Below are positions 7,236 through 13,779 of a DNA stretch of 29,117 nt, one piece after another; within the stretch, counting starts at the first letter, position 1; every line of letters begins with the position of its first letter. Source of the stretch: 13-2-20CM-68-14 sp046733295 (GTDB lineage: Bacteria > Actinomycetota > Thermoleophilia > Gaiellales > Gaiellaceae). The stretch spans positions 1-29,117 of the forward strand of contig JBKPOY010000010.1 in the NCBI GenBank assembly GCA_046733295.1, in the 5' to 3' direction. Under the pieces are notes generated by a model that saw only the letters and a list, made by a program, of their open reading frames with translations, was not told the origin of the DNA and ran no database searches. The position numbers were made by a program, and so were the translations under genes.

Positions 7236-7567
7236 CAGCGATCCCGATCTCCCCGATCGCCTCGATCGCCTCGGTCACCACGGCCGGGCCGTTCCTCGCG
7301 TCCCTCGGCGACGTACGGCAGCAAGGCCATCTCGCGGGCGCGCTTGACTGCGACGGCGACCTGTCGCTGGTGCCGCCGGCACGCGCCGGTAATCCGCCGG
7401 GAACGGATCTTTCCCTTTTCGGAGACGTAGCGCCGCAGCTGGTTCGCGTCCTTGTAGTCCACTTCCTCGATCTTCTGGCGGCAGAACCAGCAGTTCTTCT
7501 TCCGAATCGGGCCCGCCGACGCGCCTCCGCGGCGCCGTTGCTGCTGTCGGTCTTTCTGCTGGGCCAT
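7235..7567 (-). CDS. rpsR: Ribosomal protein bS18 (zinc-binding C+ type) with Arg-Gly-Asp tail
   Basis: The 110-residue 30S protein contains the S18 core KKNCWFCRQKIEEVDYKD, LRRYVSEKGKIRSRRITG and ACRRHQRQVAVAVKRAREM. The cysteines in CWFC plus C and H in ACRRHQ make this the zinc-binding C+ form. It pairs with S6 on the ribosome platform, and S6 is the first gene of this operon. A C-terminal tail after LLPYVAEGREE consists of GRGDRGDRGDRGDRDR, longer than the typical S18 end and made of a short DNA repeat. It starts 6 nt after the ssb stop and overlaps rplI by 1 nt. Confidence 0.95.
   Translation of the reverse strand: MAQQKDRQQQRRRGGASAGPIRKKNCWFCRQKIEEVDYKDANQLRRYVSEKGKIRSRRITGACRRHQRQVAVAVKRAREMALLPYVAEGREERPGRGDRGDRGDRGDRDR
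7238..7285 (-). repeat. Short tandem repeat encoding RGD units at the rpsR end
   Basis: A degenerate 9-bp unit repeats about four times and encodes Arg-Gly-Asp in the S18 tail. Forward-strand forms include CGATCGCCT. Length polymorphism by slippage is possible. Confidence 0.5.
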
Positions 7568-7573
7568 CAGCGA

Positions 7574-8020
7574 TCAGAAGGGGATGTCGTCGTCGGCGGC
7601 GCCGCCCGCCCCGAAGTCAGCGTTCTCGGCCTGGGCCGACGCGCCGGCCGGCACGAACTGGTTCTGGCCGCCCTCGCCGTCACCGCGGCCGCCGAGGAAC
7701 TGGACGCTGTCGGCGATGACCTCGACCGCCTGGCGCTTCGTGCCGTCCTGCGCGTCCCACTCGCGCCACTCGAGGCGCCCGTCGACCGCGACCGGGCGGC
7801 CCTTCGAGAGGTACTGCGCGCAGCTCTCTCCCTGGTTGCCCCAGACGGTGATGTCGAAGTAGTTCGGCTTCTCGGTCCACTCCCCGGTCGCGCCGTCCTT
7901 CCGGCGCGTGTTGACGGCGAGCCGCAGGCTGCAGACCGCGGTTCCGCTCGGCGTGTGCCGGAGCTCCGGATCGCGGGTCAGATTGCCCACGAGCACGACT
8001 CTGTTGATGTTGGCGGCCAT
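7574..8020 (-). CDS. ssb: Single-stranded DNA-binding protein
   Basis: The 148-residue protein has an OB fold (about 1-112) beginning MAANINRVVLVGNLTRDPELR, with KPNYFDITVWGNQ and GRLEWREWDAQDG, followed by a Gly/Gln-rich linker. It ends in the acidic tip DDDIPF, the conserved peptide that docks replication and repair partners. It coats single-stranded DNA at the fork. The ATG at 8020 is supported by GGAGG about 6-7 nt upstream; longer upstream frames are antisense-like and lack homology. It lies 11 nt after rpsF and 6 nt before rpsR in the same operon. Confidence 0.96.
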   Translation of the reverse strand: MAANINRVVLVGNLTRDPELRHTPSGTAVCSLRLAVNTRRKDGATGEWTEKPNYFDITVWGNQGESCAQYLSKGRPVAVDGRLEWREWDAQDGTKRQAVEVIADSVQFLGGRGDGEGGQNQFVPAGASAQAENADFGAGGAADDDIPF

Positions 8021-8031
8021 CGAAAACCTCC

Positions 8032-8400
8032 TCACTCGACGGGTGTTGCTTGCTCTTCGGAATCCTGCCTTGACTCTTCGATCCTGCCTATTGGCTCGGC
8101 GGGACTCGTCGAACGCGCAGCCTGGCGGACGGCCAGGTGCCGCATGACGCCGTCCGTGATCTTGAGCACGCGCGAGACCTCCTCGAGCGCCTCGGGGTCC
8201 GACCGGAACGTCAGCAGGTGGTAGACGCCGTCCGTCTTGTGGTCGATCTCGTAGGCGAGCTTGCGGCGACCCCAGACGTCGTGAGCGCTCCAGCTGCCGC
8301 CGGCGCGCTCGATGTTCTCGCGCACGCGCGTCACAATCTCGTTCTGGCGCTCGTCCGGCAGTTCCGGGTCGAGCATGAGCAGGATTTCGTAGTCGATCAC
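8032..8400 (-). CDS. rpsF: Ribosomal protein bS6
   Basis: The 122-residue S6 protein begins MIDYEILLMLDPELPDE and contains GRRKLAYEIDHKTDGVYHLLTF, both family signatures, with RVLKITDGVMRHLAVR closing the fold. The last ~25 residues are a polar tail. S6 forms a heterodimer with S18 and binds 16S rRNA in the platform; the dimer also represses its own mRNA in many bacteria. It is the first gene of the operon rpsF-ssb-rpsR-rplI-dnaB. The GTG at 8400 follows AAGGAG at a rather long 12-nt spacing. A structured leader lies just upstream. Confidence 0.95.
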   Translation of the reverse strand: MIDYEILLMLDPELPDERQNEIVTRVRENIERAGGSWSAHDVWGRRKLAYEIDHKTDGVYHLLTFRSDPEALEEVSRVLKITDGVMRHLAVRQAARSTSPAEPIGRIEESRQDSEEQATPVE

Positions 8401-8434
8401 GTCCCCGAATCACTCCTTCCCACGGTCTGAGTCG

Positions 8435-8482
8435 GCCTCGCCTGCGGGCGCCGCTTCGAGGGGTACGGCGCGAGGGCGAGGC
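8435..8482 (-). ncRNA. Candidate S6:S18 autoregulatory leader of rpsF
   Basis: On the transcript an outer 8-bp stem (GCCTCGCC with GGCGAGGC) encloses an internal loop with CTC on one side and CCGCA on the other. An inner 6-bp stem (GCGCCG with CGGCGC) and a 12-nt loop follow. The known S6:S18 leader has a hairpin with a bulged CCG that mimics the 16S binding site. Here the stem, the CCG and the place upstream of rpsF all agree. The match was made by eye. Confidence 0.5.
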
Positions 8483-8500
8483 AGGAAGTCCGCGGAAGAG

Positions 8501-8506
8501 TAGCAT
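8501..8506 (+). promoter_or_regulatory. -10 element of a leaderless promoter, overlapping a minus-strand -10 for rpsF
   Basis: TAGCAT lies 7 nt before the GTG at 8514. On the other strand TACTCT (8503..8498) could serve rpsF, giving it a leader of about 90 nt that includes the predicted S6:S18 hairpin. The two -10 sequences overlap by 3 bp, so the divergent promoters may interfere. Confidence 0.5.
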
Positions 8507-8513
8507 CGCCCCC

Positions 8514-8810
8514 GTGCGAAACCGCGCAGCGTGGATCGCCGGCGCGCTCGGCGCCGTGGGAGTGGCCTACAGAGGACTTCGCCGCCGGCCCGCGCCGCAG
8601 CCGGCCGCGGACCCGCGAGCCGACGAGTTGCGCCGCAAGCTCGACGAGTCGAAGCCGCTCGCCGAGGAACGCGACGAGTTCGAGGCCGGAGAGACGACCA
8701 TCGACCGGGCGGAGCCGGCGAGCGTCGAGGAAAAGCGGGCGGCGGCCCACCAGCGAGGGCGCGCCACAGCGCGCGAGATGGGCGGCTCGAGCTCTACCGA
8801 GGACGCCTGA
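8514..8810 (+). CDS. Small protein with N-terminal hydrophobic segment, unknown function
   Basis: The 98-residue protein starts MRNRAAWIAGALGAVGVAYRGL, a short hydrophobic stretch (about 6-19) after basic residues that may anchor it in the membrane. A charged helix follows (ADELRRKLDESKPLAEERDEFEAGETTIDRA) with a disordered end. The GTG follows a leaderless-type -10. Its last 17 nt overlap the convergent amidase gene. Family not recognised; the helical segment may be a coiled coil. Coding status rests on the promoter and codon bias. Confidence 0.62.
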   Translation: MRNRAAWIAGALGAVGVAYRGLRRRPAPQPAADPRADELRRKLDESKPLAEERDEFEAGETTIDRAEPASVEEKRAAAHQRGRATAREMGGSSSTEDA

Positions 8811-9435
8811 ACGCACCGGCGCCCGCCGTCAGGCCGCGCGCCACCTTCCACTGGTACGCGGCGGACTGCAGGAGGCGTCGCTCGCGGGCGTTCGACATGA
8901 ACCCGCATTCGACGAGGATCGCCGGGACGTTGGCCCAGTTGAACCCGGTCAAGTCGCTGCGCGGCACGAGTCCGAGGTCGCGGGCGCCGGTGGTCTGCAC
9001 CGCCGCGGCCTGGACGGCCTTCGCCGCGCGCCGGCTTCCTGCGTAGATGTCGTCGGTCCAGCCGCGGTGCAGAGCAGGGTAGAGCGTCGAGAACCCGTGC
9101 TTCAACGCGTCCGCTGACCCGTCGGCGTGGATGCGGATCATCAGCGCGGCCCGGCGGCGGTTGCAGAACTGCGCGCGGGCGATGTTGCCGCCGTTGCCGT
9201 AGCGAAACGTCGCGCCGGTCCGCGTCATCGCGACCCGGTAGCCCCGGCGCAGCAGGAGCGCACGCGTTTTGCGGGCAATCGCGAGCGCGACCGCCGCCTC
9301 CCCGGCCGCGCCGCCGCCGTCCTTGATCTTCAGTGTCCGCGAGCCCGGCCCGATCGGCTCTGTCTGCCGGCCGATCGCCGGCGGGGTCCCGTGCCCCGGA
9401 TCGAGGCAGACGAGCGGCGGCGTCGCGACGATCAT
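8794..9435 (-). CDS. N-acetylmuramoyl-L-alanine amidase (Amidase_3 family)
   Basis: The 213-residue zinc hydrolase cuts the bond between MurNAc and L-alanine in peptidoglycan. Residues visible: H15 in CLDPGHG, E46 in GGGAAGEAAVALA and H103 in IRIHADGSAD as zinc ligands, and catalytic E176 in ILVECGFMSN. All active-site residues are present. No signal peptide precedes the catalytic domain with the ATG at 9435, which is odd for a wall enzyme. The ATG overlaps the esterase stop as ATGA, so translation is coupled. An upstream extension is a shadow of the esterase. It may work on wall fragments inside the cell or use another export route. Confidence 0.9.
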   Translation of the reverse strand: MIVATPPLVCLDPGHGTPPAIGRQTEPIGPGSRTLKIKDGGGAAGEAAVALAIARKTRALLLRRGYRVAMTRTGATFRYGNGGNIARAQFCNRRRAALMIRIHADGSADALKHGFSTLYPALHRGWTDDIYAGSRRAAKAVQAAAVQTTGARDLGLVPRSDLTGFNWANVPAILVECGFMSNARERRLLQSAAYQWKVARGLTAGAGAFRRPR

Positions 9436-10457
9436 GGGGAGAGCCGCTCGGCCAGGTACTTGACCCCGAGGGGGTAGCGGTACTCGACGCTCATGTGCGT
9501 GCCGTCGAAGAGCTCGAACTTCACGTCCGTGATCCCGAGCTCCTCGAGCGCGCGCCGGAACGCTTCTGCCCCGAGATCGAGATAGACGTCGTCGCGATTG
9601 CCCGCGTCGATGTAGATCGCCCTCAGCGAGCGCAGCGCCTCGGCGTGGCGCGGCGCCATCCGGATCGGATCCCACGCGAGCCAGCGCTCCCAGATCTCGG
9701 GCCTGAGCTCGCCCGTGTCGGTGTCGTAGGGCAGGTGCACGGTGCCGTCCTCGTCGGTCGAGTAGCAGGCCGCCATGCACCAGTCGTTGAGCAGCGTGTG
9801 ATCCGTCTTCTTCGAGAACGCGGGCCTGGAGCGGAAGTCCTCCCAGAACTTGTCGAACGAGCCCTCGTACGAGTCGCGCAGCGTTCGGGCCGAGACGCGG
9901 AAGTCTGGCTCGTAGCACGTCTCGAAGAGCGCGTCGCCGGCATGCGTCGCAAGGCCGCCGAAGACGTCCGGCCGGAGCATCGGGTTGACCATCGCCCCGT
10001 AGCCGCCGCTCGACTTCCCCGCGATGCCGCGGTTCGCCGGCTCGGGAACAGTGCGGTAGCGCTCGTCGACCCAGGGCACGATTTCGTCGCAGAGATACGT
10101 GTGGTAGCGGCCCGTCCCCGGCGAGTCGATGAACTGGCTCCCTCCCAGTGAGGTCCAGCAGTCCACCCAGACGAGGATCGCCGGTGGCGACTCGCCCTGC
10201 CCGAAGAGCTCATCCATCAGCTCGACGGGGTTCTTCCGGAAGGCCGAGCGGTTCCGCCACATGTCAAGCTGGCCGGTCAGTCCCTGGATCAGGTAGATGG
10301 AGGCATAGCGCCGCTCCAGCTCCTCGTCGTAACCGGGCGGGACGTAGACCCAGAGCGGTCGCTCGTGCGGGTCGCCGAGCGGGTTGCCCTGCAGCACGGT
10401 GCTCTCGAAGACATGCTCGTCGAGCCGGCCGGCGAAGTCGATCGACCAGGGCAGCAT
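9432..10457 (-). CDS. Alpha/beta-hydrolase esterase (esterase D/enterochelin-esterase-like)
   Basis: The 341-residue protein has the putative-esterase fold: PLWVYVPPGYDEELERRYASIYLIQG at 34-59 in outline, nucleophile S149 in GKSSGGYG (G-x-S-x-G), an Asp-containing IYIDAGNRDD near 290 and H321 in DGTHMSVEYR. The triad is therefore complete. Family members hydrolyse acyl or siderophore esters; the substrate here is unknown. No signal peptide is visible. TAGGCT lies 7 nt before the ATG at 10457, a leaderless promoter placed in the short gap after the thioredoxin-like gene. It is translationally coupled to the amidase downstream, so the two probably act together. Confidence 0.85.
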   Translation of the reverse strand: MLPWSIDFAGRLDEHVFESTVLQGNPLGDPHERPLWVYVPPGYDEELERRYASIYLIQGLTGQLDMWRNRSAFRKNPVELMDELFGQGESPPAILVWVDCWTSLGGSQFIDSPGTGRYHTYLCDEIVPWVDERYRTVPEPANRGIAGKSSGGYGAMVNPMLRPDVFGGLATHAGDALFETCYEPDFRVSARTLRDSYEGSFDKFWEDFRSRPAFSKKTDHTLLNDWCMAACYSTDEDGTVHLPYDTDTGELRPEIWERWLAWDPIRMAPRHAEALRSLRAIYIDAGNRDDVYLDLGAEAFRRALEELGITDVKFELFDGTHMSVEYRYPLGVKYLAERLSP

Positions 10458-10464
10458 CGTCGCG

Positions 10465-10470
10465 AGCCTA
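10465..10470 (-). promoter_or_regulatory. -10 element of a leaderless esterase promoter
   Basis: TAGGCT on the minus strand, 7 nt before the ATG at 10457, lies within the 15-nt gap after the upstream gene's stop. It would let the esterase-amidase pair be transcribed separately. Confidence 0.5.
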
Positions 10471-10472
10471 CG

Positions 10473-10763
10473 TCAGCGAAGCCAGGGACCGAGAAAGGTC
10501 TCGATCTCGCGCGAGCTGCGCGGCTGCTCGAGCCTGCCGCGCACTTGCTTGTCCTCGACGACGAAGAGGGCGGGGACCCCCTCGACGCGAAACCGCTCCG
10601 CAACCTCGGGATGCTCGTCGATGTCGACGCGGTAGAGCTTGAACGTCTCGTGGTTCCGGCGGCGTTGGAGCACCTGGGCGAGGAAGCCCTCGACGCGCCT
10701 CGAGCGCCCGTCCGACCCCGACGAGAAGAAGATCAATCCAGGTTCTCGAATCGACCCCTGCAC
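10473..10763 (-). CDS. Thioredoxin-fold protein lacking both active-site cysteines (paralogue A)
   Basis: The 96-residue protein follows the thioredoxin fold: strand LIFFSSGSDGRSRR, helix RRVEGFLAQVLQRRRNH, strand KLYRVDIDEHPEVAERF, then VEGVPALFVVEDKQV with the conserved cis-proline (VP). The redox site, normally WCGPCK, aligns with SDGRSR, so neither cysteine remains. It cannot act as a dithiol oxidoreductase; a binding or scaffold role is inferred. It is a tandem paralogue of the next gene upstream, 49 nt away, and part of a STAS-B-A cluster. The GTG at 10763 gives a normal fold length. Confidence 0.75.
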   Translation of the reverse strand: MQGSIREPGLIFFSSGSDGRSRRVEGFLAQVLQRRRNHETFKLYRVDIDEHPEVAERFRVEGVPALFVVEDKQVRGRLEQPRSSREIETFLGPWLR

Positions 10764-10812
10764 AACGGCCGGAGTGAGGATAGCCGCGGTTGCGGAGATC
10801 GAGCCTCCCTGT

Positions 10813-11115
10813 TCAGTGGAGCCAGGGGGCCAGGAACTTCTCGATCTCCCGGCAGCCGCGCGGATCGGCCAGCCGCGCCTGCACCTGCCTGTCCTTGACG
10901 ACGACGAGGGTCGGGATCGTCTCGATCTTGAAACGGTCGACGAGGTCGGTCTCGTCCTCGGCCTCCACGCGGTAGATCCGGAAGGTCTCGTGATTGGAGC
11001 GGCGCTGCAGGACCTGCGCGAGAAAGCCTTCGACCCGTCGGCATCGGCCCGACGACTTCGACTGGAAGAAGACGAGCCGTGGTTGGTCCGTCGCGGGTGC
11101 GGGAGCGGAGCTCAT
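10813..11115 (-). CDS. Thioredoxin-fold protein with a one-cysteine SGRC site (paralogue B)
   Basis: The 100-residue protein is a close paralogue of the gene at 10473, sharing RRVEGFLAQVLQRR and NHETF almost unchanged. Order: strand RLVFFQSKSSGRCRR, helix, strand RIYRVEAEDETDLVDRF, IPTLVVVKDRQV with the cis-proline, and a C-terminal helix ending PWLH. The site aligned with CGPC reads S22-G-R-C25, keeping only the second cysteine. It might form mixed disulfides or only bind partners. The ATG at 11115 follows the STAS stop by 2 nt, so they form one operon. Duplication followed by Cys loss in copy A is inferred. Confidence 0.77.
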   Translation of the reverse strand: MSSAPAPATDQPRLVFFQSKSSGRCRRVEGFLAQVLQRRSNHETFRIYRVEAEDETDLVDRFKIETIPTLVVVKDRQVQARLADPRGCREIEKFLAPWLH

Positions 11116-11117
11116 CG

Positions 11118-11504
11118 TCAGCGTCCCGCAGCCACGATGCCCTGCGGCTCCGGGAGGAGGCGCGCGAGCGCGTCGTGGAGGGTCGCGAACCGGCGCAGGA
11201 CTCGGTCGAGCCCCGTGACCTCGAACACCCGCAGGGCTCGAGGGTCGTTCGCCACCAGGATCAGGGATAGCCCGCGACCCTCCAGACGCTTCGTTTCCTG
11301 GACGAGCACACCGAGCGCCGTCGAGTCGATGAAGCCGACACCGGACAAGTCGACAAGGACTTCGTCCGCCCCCACGGAAGTCGCTTCGCCGATCGCCTGC
11401 TGGAGCCGCCCGGCCGTGAACAGGTCGAGCTCGCCCGACACCGACACGAGTGCCAGCGAGTCCGTCAGGCTTGCGACGGTCGCGCGGAAGTCGTCCAGGG
11501 ACAC
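11118..11504 (-). CDS. STAS-domain anti-sigma factor antagonist (SpoIIAA/RsbV-like)
   Basis: The 128-residue protein is one STAS domain: VSGELDLFTAGRLQQAI, VLVDLSGVGFIDSTALGVLV and LRVFEVTGLDRVL. S61 in FIDSTALG is the residue phosphorylated by anti-sigma kinases in SpoIIAA/RsbV proteins. In the unphosphorylated state such proteins bind the kinase and free a sigma factor. No cognate anti-sigma kinase or sigma gene is in this window. The GTG at 11504 has TACTCT 7 nt upstream. It is the first gene of a three-gene unit with two thioredoxin-fold proteins, a pairing I do not recognise as a described module. Confidence 0.88.
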   Translation of the reverse strand: MSLDDFRATVASLTDSLALVSVSGELDLFTAGRLQQAIGEATSVGADEVLVDLSGVGFIDSTALGVLVQETKRLEGRGLSLILVANDPRALRVFEVTGLDRVLRRFATLHDALARLLPEPQGIVAAGR

Positions 11505-11511
11505 GCGGACG

Positions 11512-11517
11512 AGAGTA
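11512..11517 (-). promoter_or_regulatory. -10 element of a leaderless promoter for the STAS-Trx operon
   Basis: TACTCT on the minus strand sits 7 nt before the GTG at 11504, within the 58-nt gap after the response regulator gene. It would make the STAS operon independent of the two-component genes upstream. Confidence 0.55.
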
Positions 11518-11562
11518 GAACGCTCGGTCTACGCGATGAACACGCGTTTCGTGTGCTTCTGC

Positions 11563-12249
11563 CTACACGGGCTGAAGCTTGTAGCCGGCGCCGCGAACGG
11601 TCAGGAGACGCTGCGGGTTGGCAGGATCGGTTTCGATCTTCCGGCGAATGTTCGAAACGTGGAGGTCGCACGCGCGCTCGTCGCCGACGTACGAGCTGTC
11701 CCAGAGATGCTTCATGATCTCGCGCCGGGAGAAAACGCGTCCCGGGTCGCTTGCGAGCAGCGCGAGGAGCTTCAGCTCGAAGGCGGTCAGGGGGACGACT
11801 TGCCCGGCGACCGTCGCCTGGTGCTGCACGAGATCGACCAGGAGGTCGCCGACGACGAGCTTCGCGCCTCCGGCGCCCGCATCGAGCTCACGCCTACGGA
11901 GGAGGGCACGCACGCGCGCGACGACCTCGGCCATCGAGAACGGCTTCGTCACGTAGTCGTCCGCGCCGACCTCCAAGCCGACGACGCGGTCGATCTCGGC
12001 GTCCTTCGCTGTCAGCATCAAGATCGGGATTGCGCTCTCGGCGCGGAGGCGCCGGCAGACCTCGAGCCCCGACATTCGCGGAAGCATCAGGTCAAGGACG
12101 AGCAGGTCGTAGTCACCCCCTCTTGCCGACTCGAACCCGGTGGCGCCGTCCGCTGCAACCTCGACGTCGTAGCCCTCGCCCTCGAGGGCGTATTCGACAG
12201 CCTCGGCGATCGCGGCTTCGTCCTCGACGACAAGAATCCGCCGCGACAT
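11563..12249 (-). CDS. OmpR/PhoB-family response regulator
   Basis: The 228-residue regulator has a receiver domain (about 1-118): acidic pair ED at 9-10, phospho-acceptor D53 in LLVLDLMLPRMSG, LTAKDAE, and DDYVTKPFS with the conserved Lys. A winged-helix DNA-binding domain follows (about 130-225) with LTAFELKLLALLASDPG, RVFSRREIMKHLW and VRGAGYKLQPV. It would bind DNA as a dimer when phosphorylated by the adjacent kinase. The ATG shares a base with the kinase stop (TGATG), so both are coupled. The regulon is unknown; genes flanking the pair are the first candidates. Confidence 0.94.
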   Translation of the reverse strand: MSRRILVVEDEAAIAEAVEYALEGEGYDVEVAADGATGFESARGGDYDLLVLDLMLPRMSGLEVCRRLRAESAIPILMLTAKDAEIDRVVGLEVGADDYVTKPFSMAEVVARVRALLRRRELDAGAGGAKLVVGDLLVDLVQHQATVAGQVVPLTAFELKLLALLASDPGRVFSRREIMKHLWDSSYVGDERACDLHVSNIRRKIETDPANPQRLLTVRGAGYKLQPV

Positions 12250-13253
12250 CAGCTCACCAGCCTTGCGCTCGGCAGCTCGATCCGGGCGCGGGTACCGACC
12301 CCGGGCGTCGATTCGAGCGTCAACGTCCCGCCCAGCGCGTGTACCGCCTCCTCGGCGATCGACAGGCCGAGGCCGTATCCGTCGCGGCCGCGACCTCGCG
12401 CCCGGTAGAAGCGATCGAAGGCATGCGCGAGATCGGTGCGGCTCATACCGCAGCCCGTGTCGCGGACGTCGATCTCCACCCTGCTCCCGTTGGTACGCGC
12501 TTCGAATGCGATTACGCCTTCCGACGTGTATTTGGCAGCGTTCTCCGCGATGTTCGAGAGCGTCCTGTGCAGGAGCTCTCGATCGGCGAGCGTCGCGATC
12601 TCAGCAGGCGCGCGGACCGCGACTTCGACCGCCGGTGGTGCATCGAGATCTTCGGCAACCTGCGTCAGCAGCGGTTCGACCCGCACCAACTCGATACTGG
12701 GCGATTGCTGACCGGTCTGGATGCGGGCGAGGATCAACAGCGATGTGGCCAGCCGCCGCAGGCGTTCGCTGTGGGCGAGCAGATGCGCGAGGAAGCGGTC
12801 CCGAACTGCCGGCGTGTTTTTGGCGCCGCTTTCGAGAGCCTCGATCACGCTGATGATCGCGGCCAGCGGCGTACGGAGCTCGTGGGCGGCGTTCTCCACG
12901 AAGAGCCGCTCGGCGCGGCGCATCCGCTCGCGCTCGGTCACGTCTTCGACGGTCAGGATCGCGCTCCCGGCATTCATCGCCGGTAATCCCTGGATGCAAA
13001 GGGTCTTGTGGTCACGGACGACCAGGTGCCCGTCGGCGTCGGGGTCGGCCGTGAACAGGCTCTCCACGAGCGGACGGAAGGCAAGTCCGTCCAACTGGAG
13101 ACCGAAGGGCTTGCCGGCCCCGAGTCCGTTTTCATCGCCCAGGAGCCGCACCGCCTCCGGGTTCACGTATTCGACCACGAGCTCGCGGTCGACGACCAGC
13201 ACGCCGTGCGGAAGACGGTTCAGGATCTCCTCGAATGGGGCGGCGTCGGTCAC
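12249..13253 (-). CDS. Cytoplasmic PAS-containing sensor histidine kinase (PhoR-like)
   Basis: The 334-residue kinase has an N-terminal PAS-like domain (about 5-105, ILNRLPHGVLVVDRELVVEY), HisKA with H124 in ENAAHELRTPLAAI, and HATPase_c with N-box NIAENAAKYT, G1 DVRDTGCGMS, and GRDGYGLGLSIAEEAV. No membrane segment is present, so it senses something in the cytosol or through a partner; PhoR kinases usually have membrane anchors. The GTG start at 13253 gives a complete PAS. It is coupled to the response regulator and diverges, with a 226-nt gap, from a small Cys-rich gene. Confidence 0.92.
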   Translation of the reverse strand: MTDAAPFEEILNRLPHGVLVVDRELVVEYVNPEAVRLLGDENGLGAGKPFGLQLDGLAFRPLVESLFTADPDADGHLVVRDHKTLCIQGLPAMNAGSAILTVEDVTERERMRRAERLFVENAAHELRTPLAAIISVIEALESGAKNTPAVRDRFLAHLLAHSERLRRLATSLLILARIQTGQQSPSIELVRVEPLLTQVAEDLDAPPAVEVAVRAPAEIATLADRELLHRTLSNIAENAAKYTSEGVIAFEARTNGSRVEIDVRDTGCGMSRTDLAHAFDRFYRARGRGRDGYGLGLSIAEEAVHALGGTLTLESTPGVGTRARIELPSARLVS

Positions 13254-13375
13254 GAGGACCTGCGAGAGTCCGTTCTCCCCCCTGGCATTTGGAAAAGGCT
13301 ACTGGGCGCTGGCAAATCCCGGCAGCACGTGGCCGAGGTCGGCGAAAATCGGTGCTAGCCTGGGTATTCAAGCCG

Positions 13376-13392
13376 GACGCCCTTCTGGCGTC
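13376..13392. other. Hairpin in the divergent gap between the kinase and the small gene
   Basis: GACGCC, loop CTTCT and GGCGTC form a 6-bp stem in the 226-nt gap between divergent genes. Its position, about 90 nt before the plus-strand GTG, could place it in a leader. No further conserved RNA motif was recognised in this gap. Confidence 0.3.
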
Positions 13393-13479
13393 TCTCGTCT
13401 CTCCTCGCGCAAACAGGCAAGTTGCTGGCGGCGCTTTGAGGTCTCCGCCCGGCACCTGCAGAAACGAGGAGCGTGCAGC

Positions 13480-13779
13480 GTGACCCGGGACGGGCGATCG
13501 ATCGAGATCCAGCGCTTGTTCCGTTCTGCGAACGAGCGACTCTCGCTGAGGCTGGCGTCCGGGGCGCATGGGGACGGACAGCTGCTGCCGTTTCTCTGCG
13601 AGTGCGCAGACGACCAGTGCCGAAGCCGCATCCCGCTCAGTGGGGCGGACTACGCCGGGTTCCAGCGGGACGGTGAGGTCTTCCTGGTCCTGGACGGCCA
13701 TCCGAGCGCGGAGGGCCGCGCCGTCGGACAGCATGACGGCTTCAGCGTCGTCTCGATGCGAGACGCCTCCGGCTCCTAG
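13480..13779 (+). CDS. Small conserved protein with CxC-x4-C motif, function unknown
   Basis: The 99-residue protein starts MTRDGRSIEIQRLFRSANER, an N-terminal helix. A likely metal or redox site LCECADDQCRSRIPLS follows, then GADYAGFQR and EVFLVLDGHPSAEG. The cysteine spacing C-x-C-x4-C plus a later His could bind zinc or a cluster, but this is inference. The GTG at 13480 has GAGGAG 8 nt upstream; longer frames run across the kinase gene antisense and are rejected. Its TAG overlaps the TAG of the convergent DUF72 gene in one CTAG. I have no named family for it. Confidence 0.7.
   Translation: MTRDGRSIEIQRLFRSANERLSLRLASGAHGDGQLLPFLCECADDQCRSRIPLSGADYAGFQRDGEVFLVLDGHPSAEGRAVGQHDGFSVVSMRDASGS

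Noticed and set aside
12721..13479. N-terminal extension of the small CxC protein across the kinase gene
   Set aside because: The extension is antisense to the kinase PAS and HisKA regions; a Shine-Dalgarno-supported GTG at 13480 starts the conserved part.
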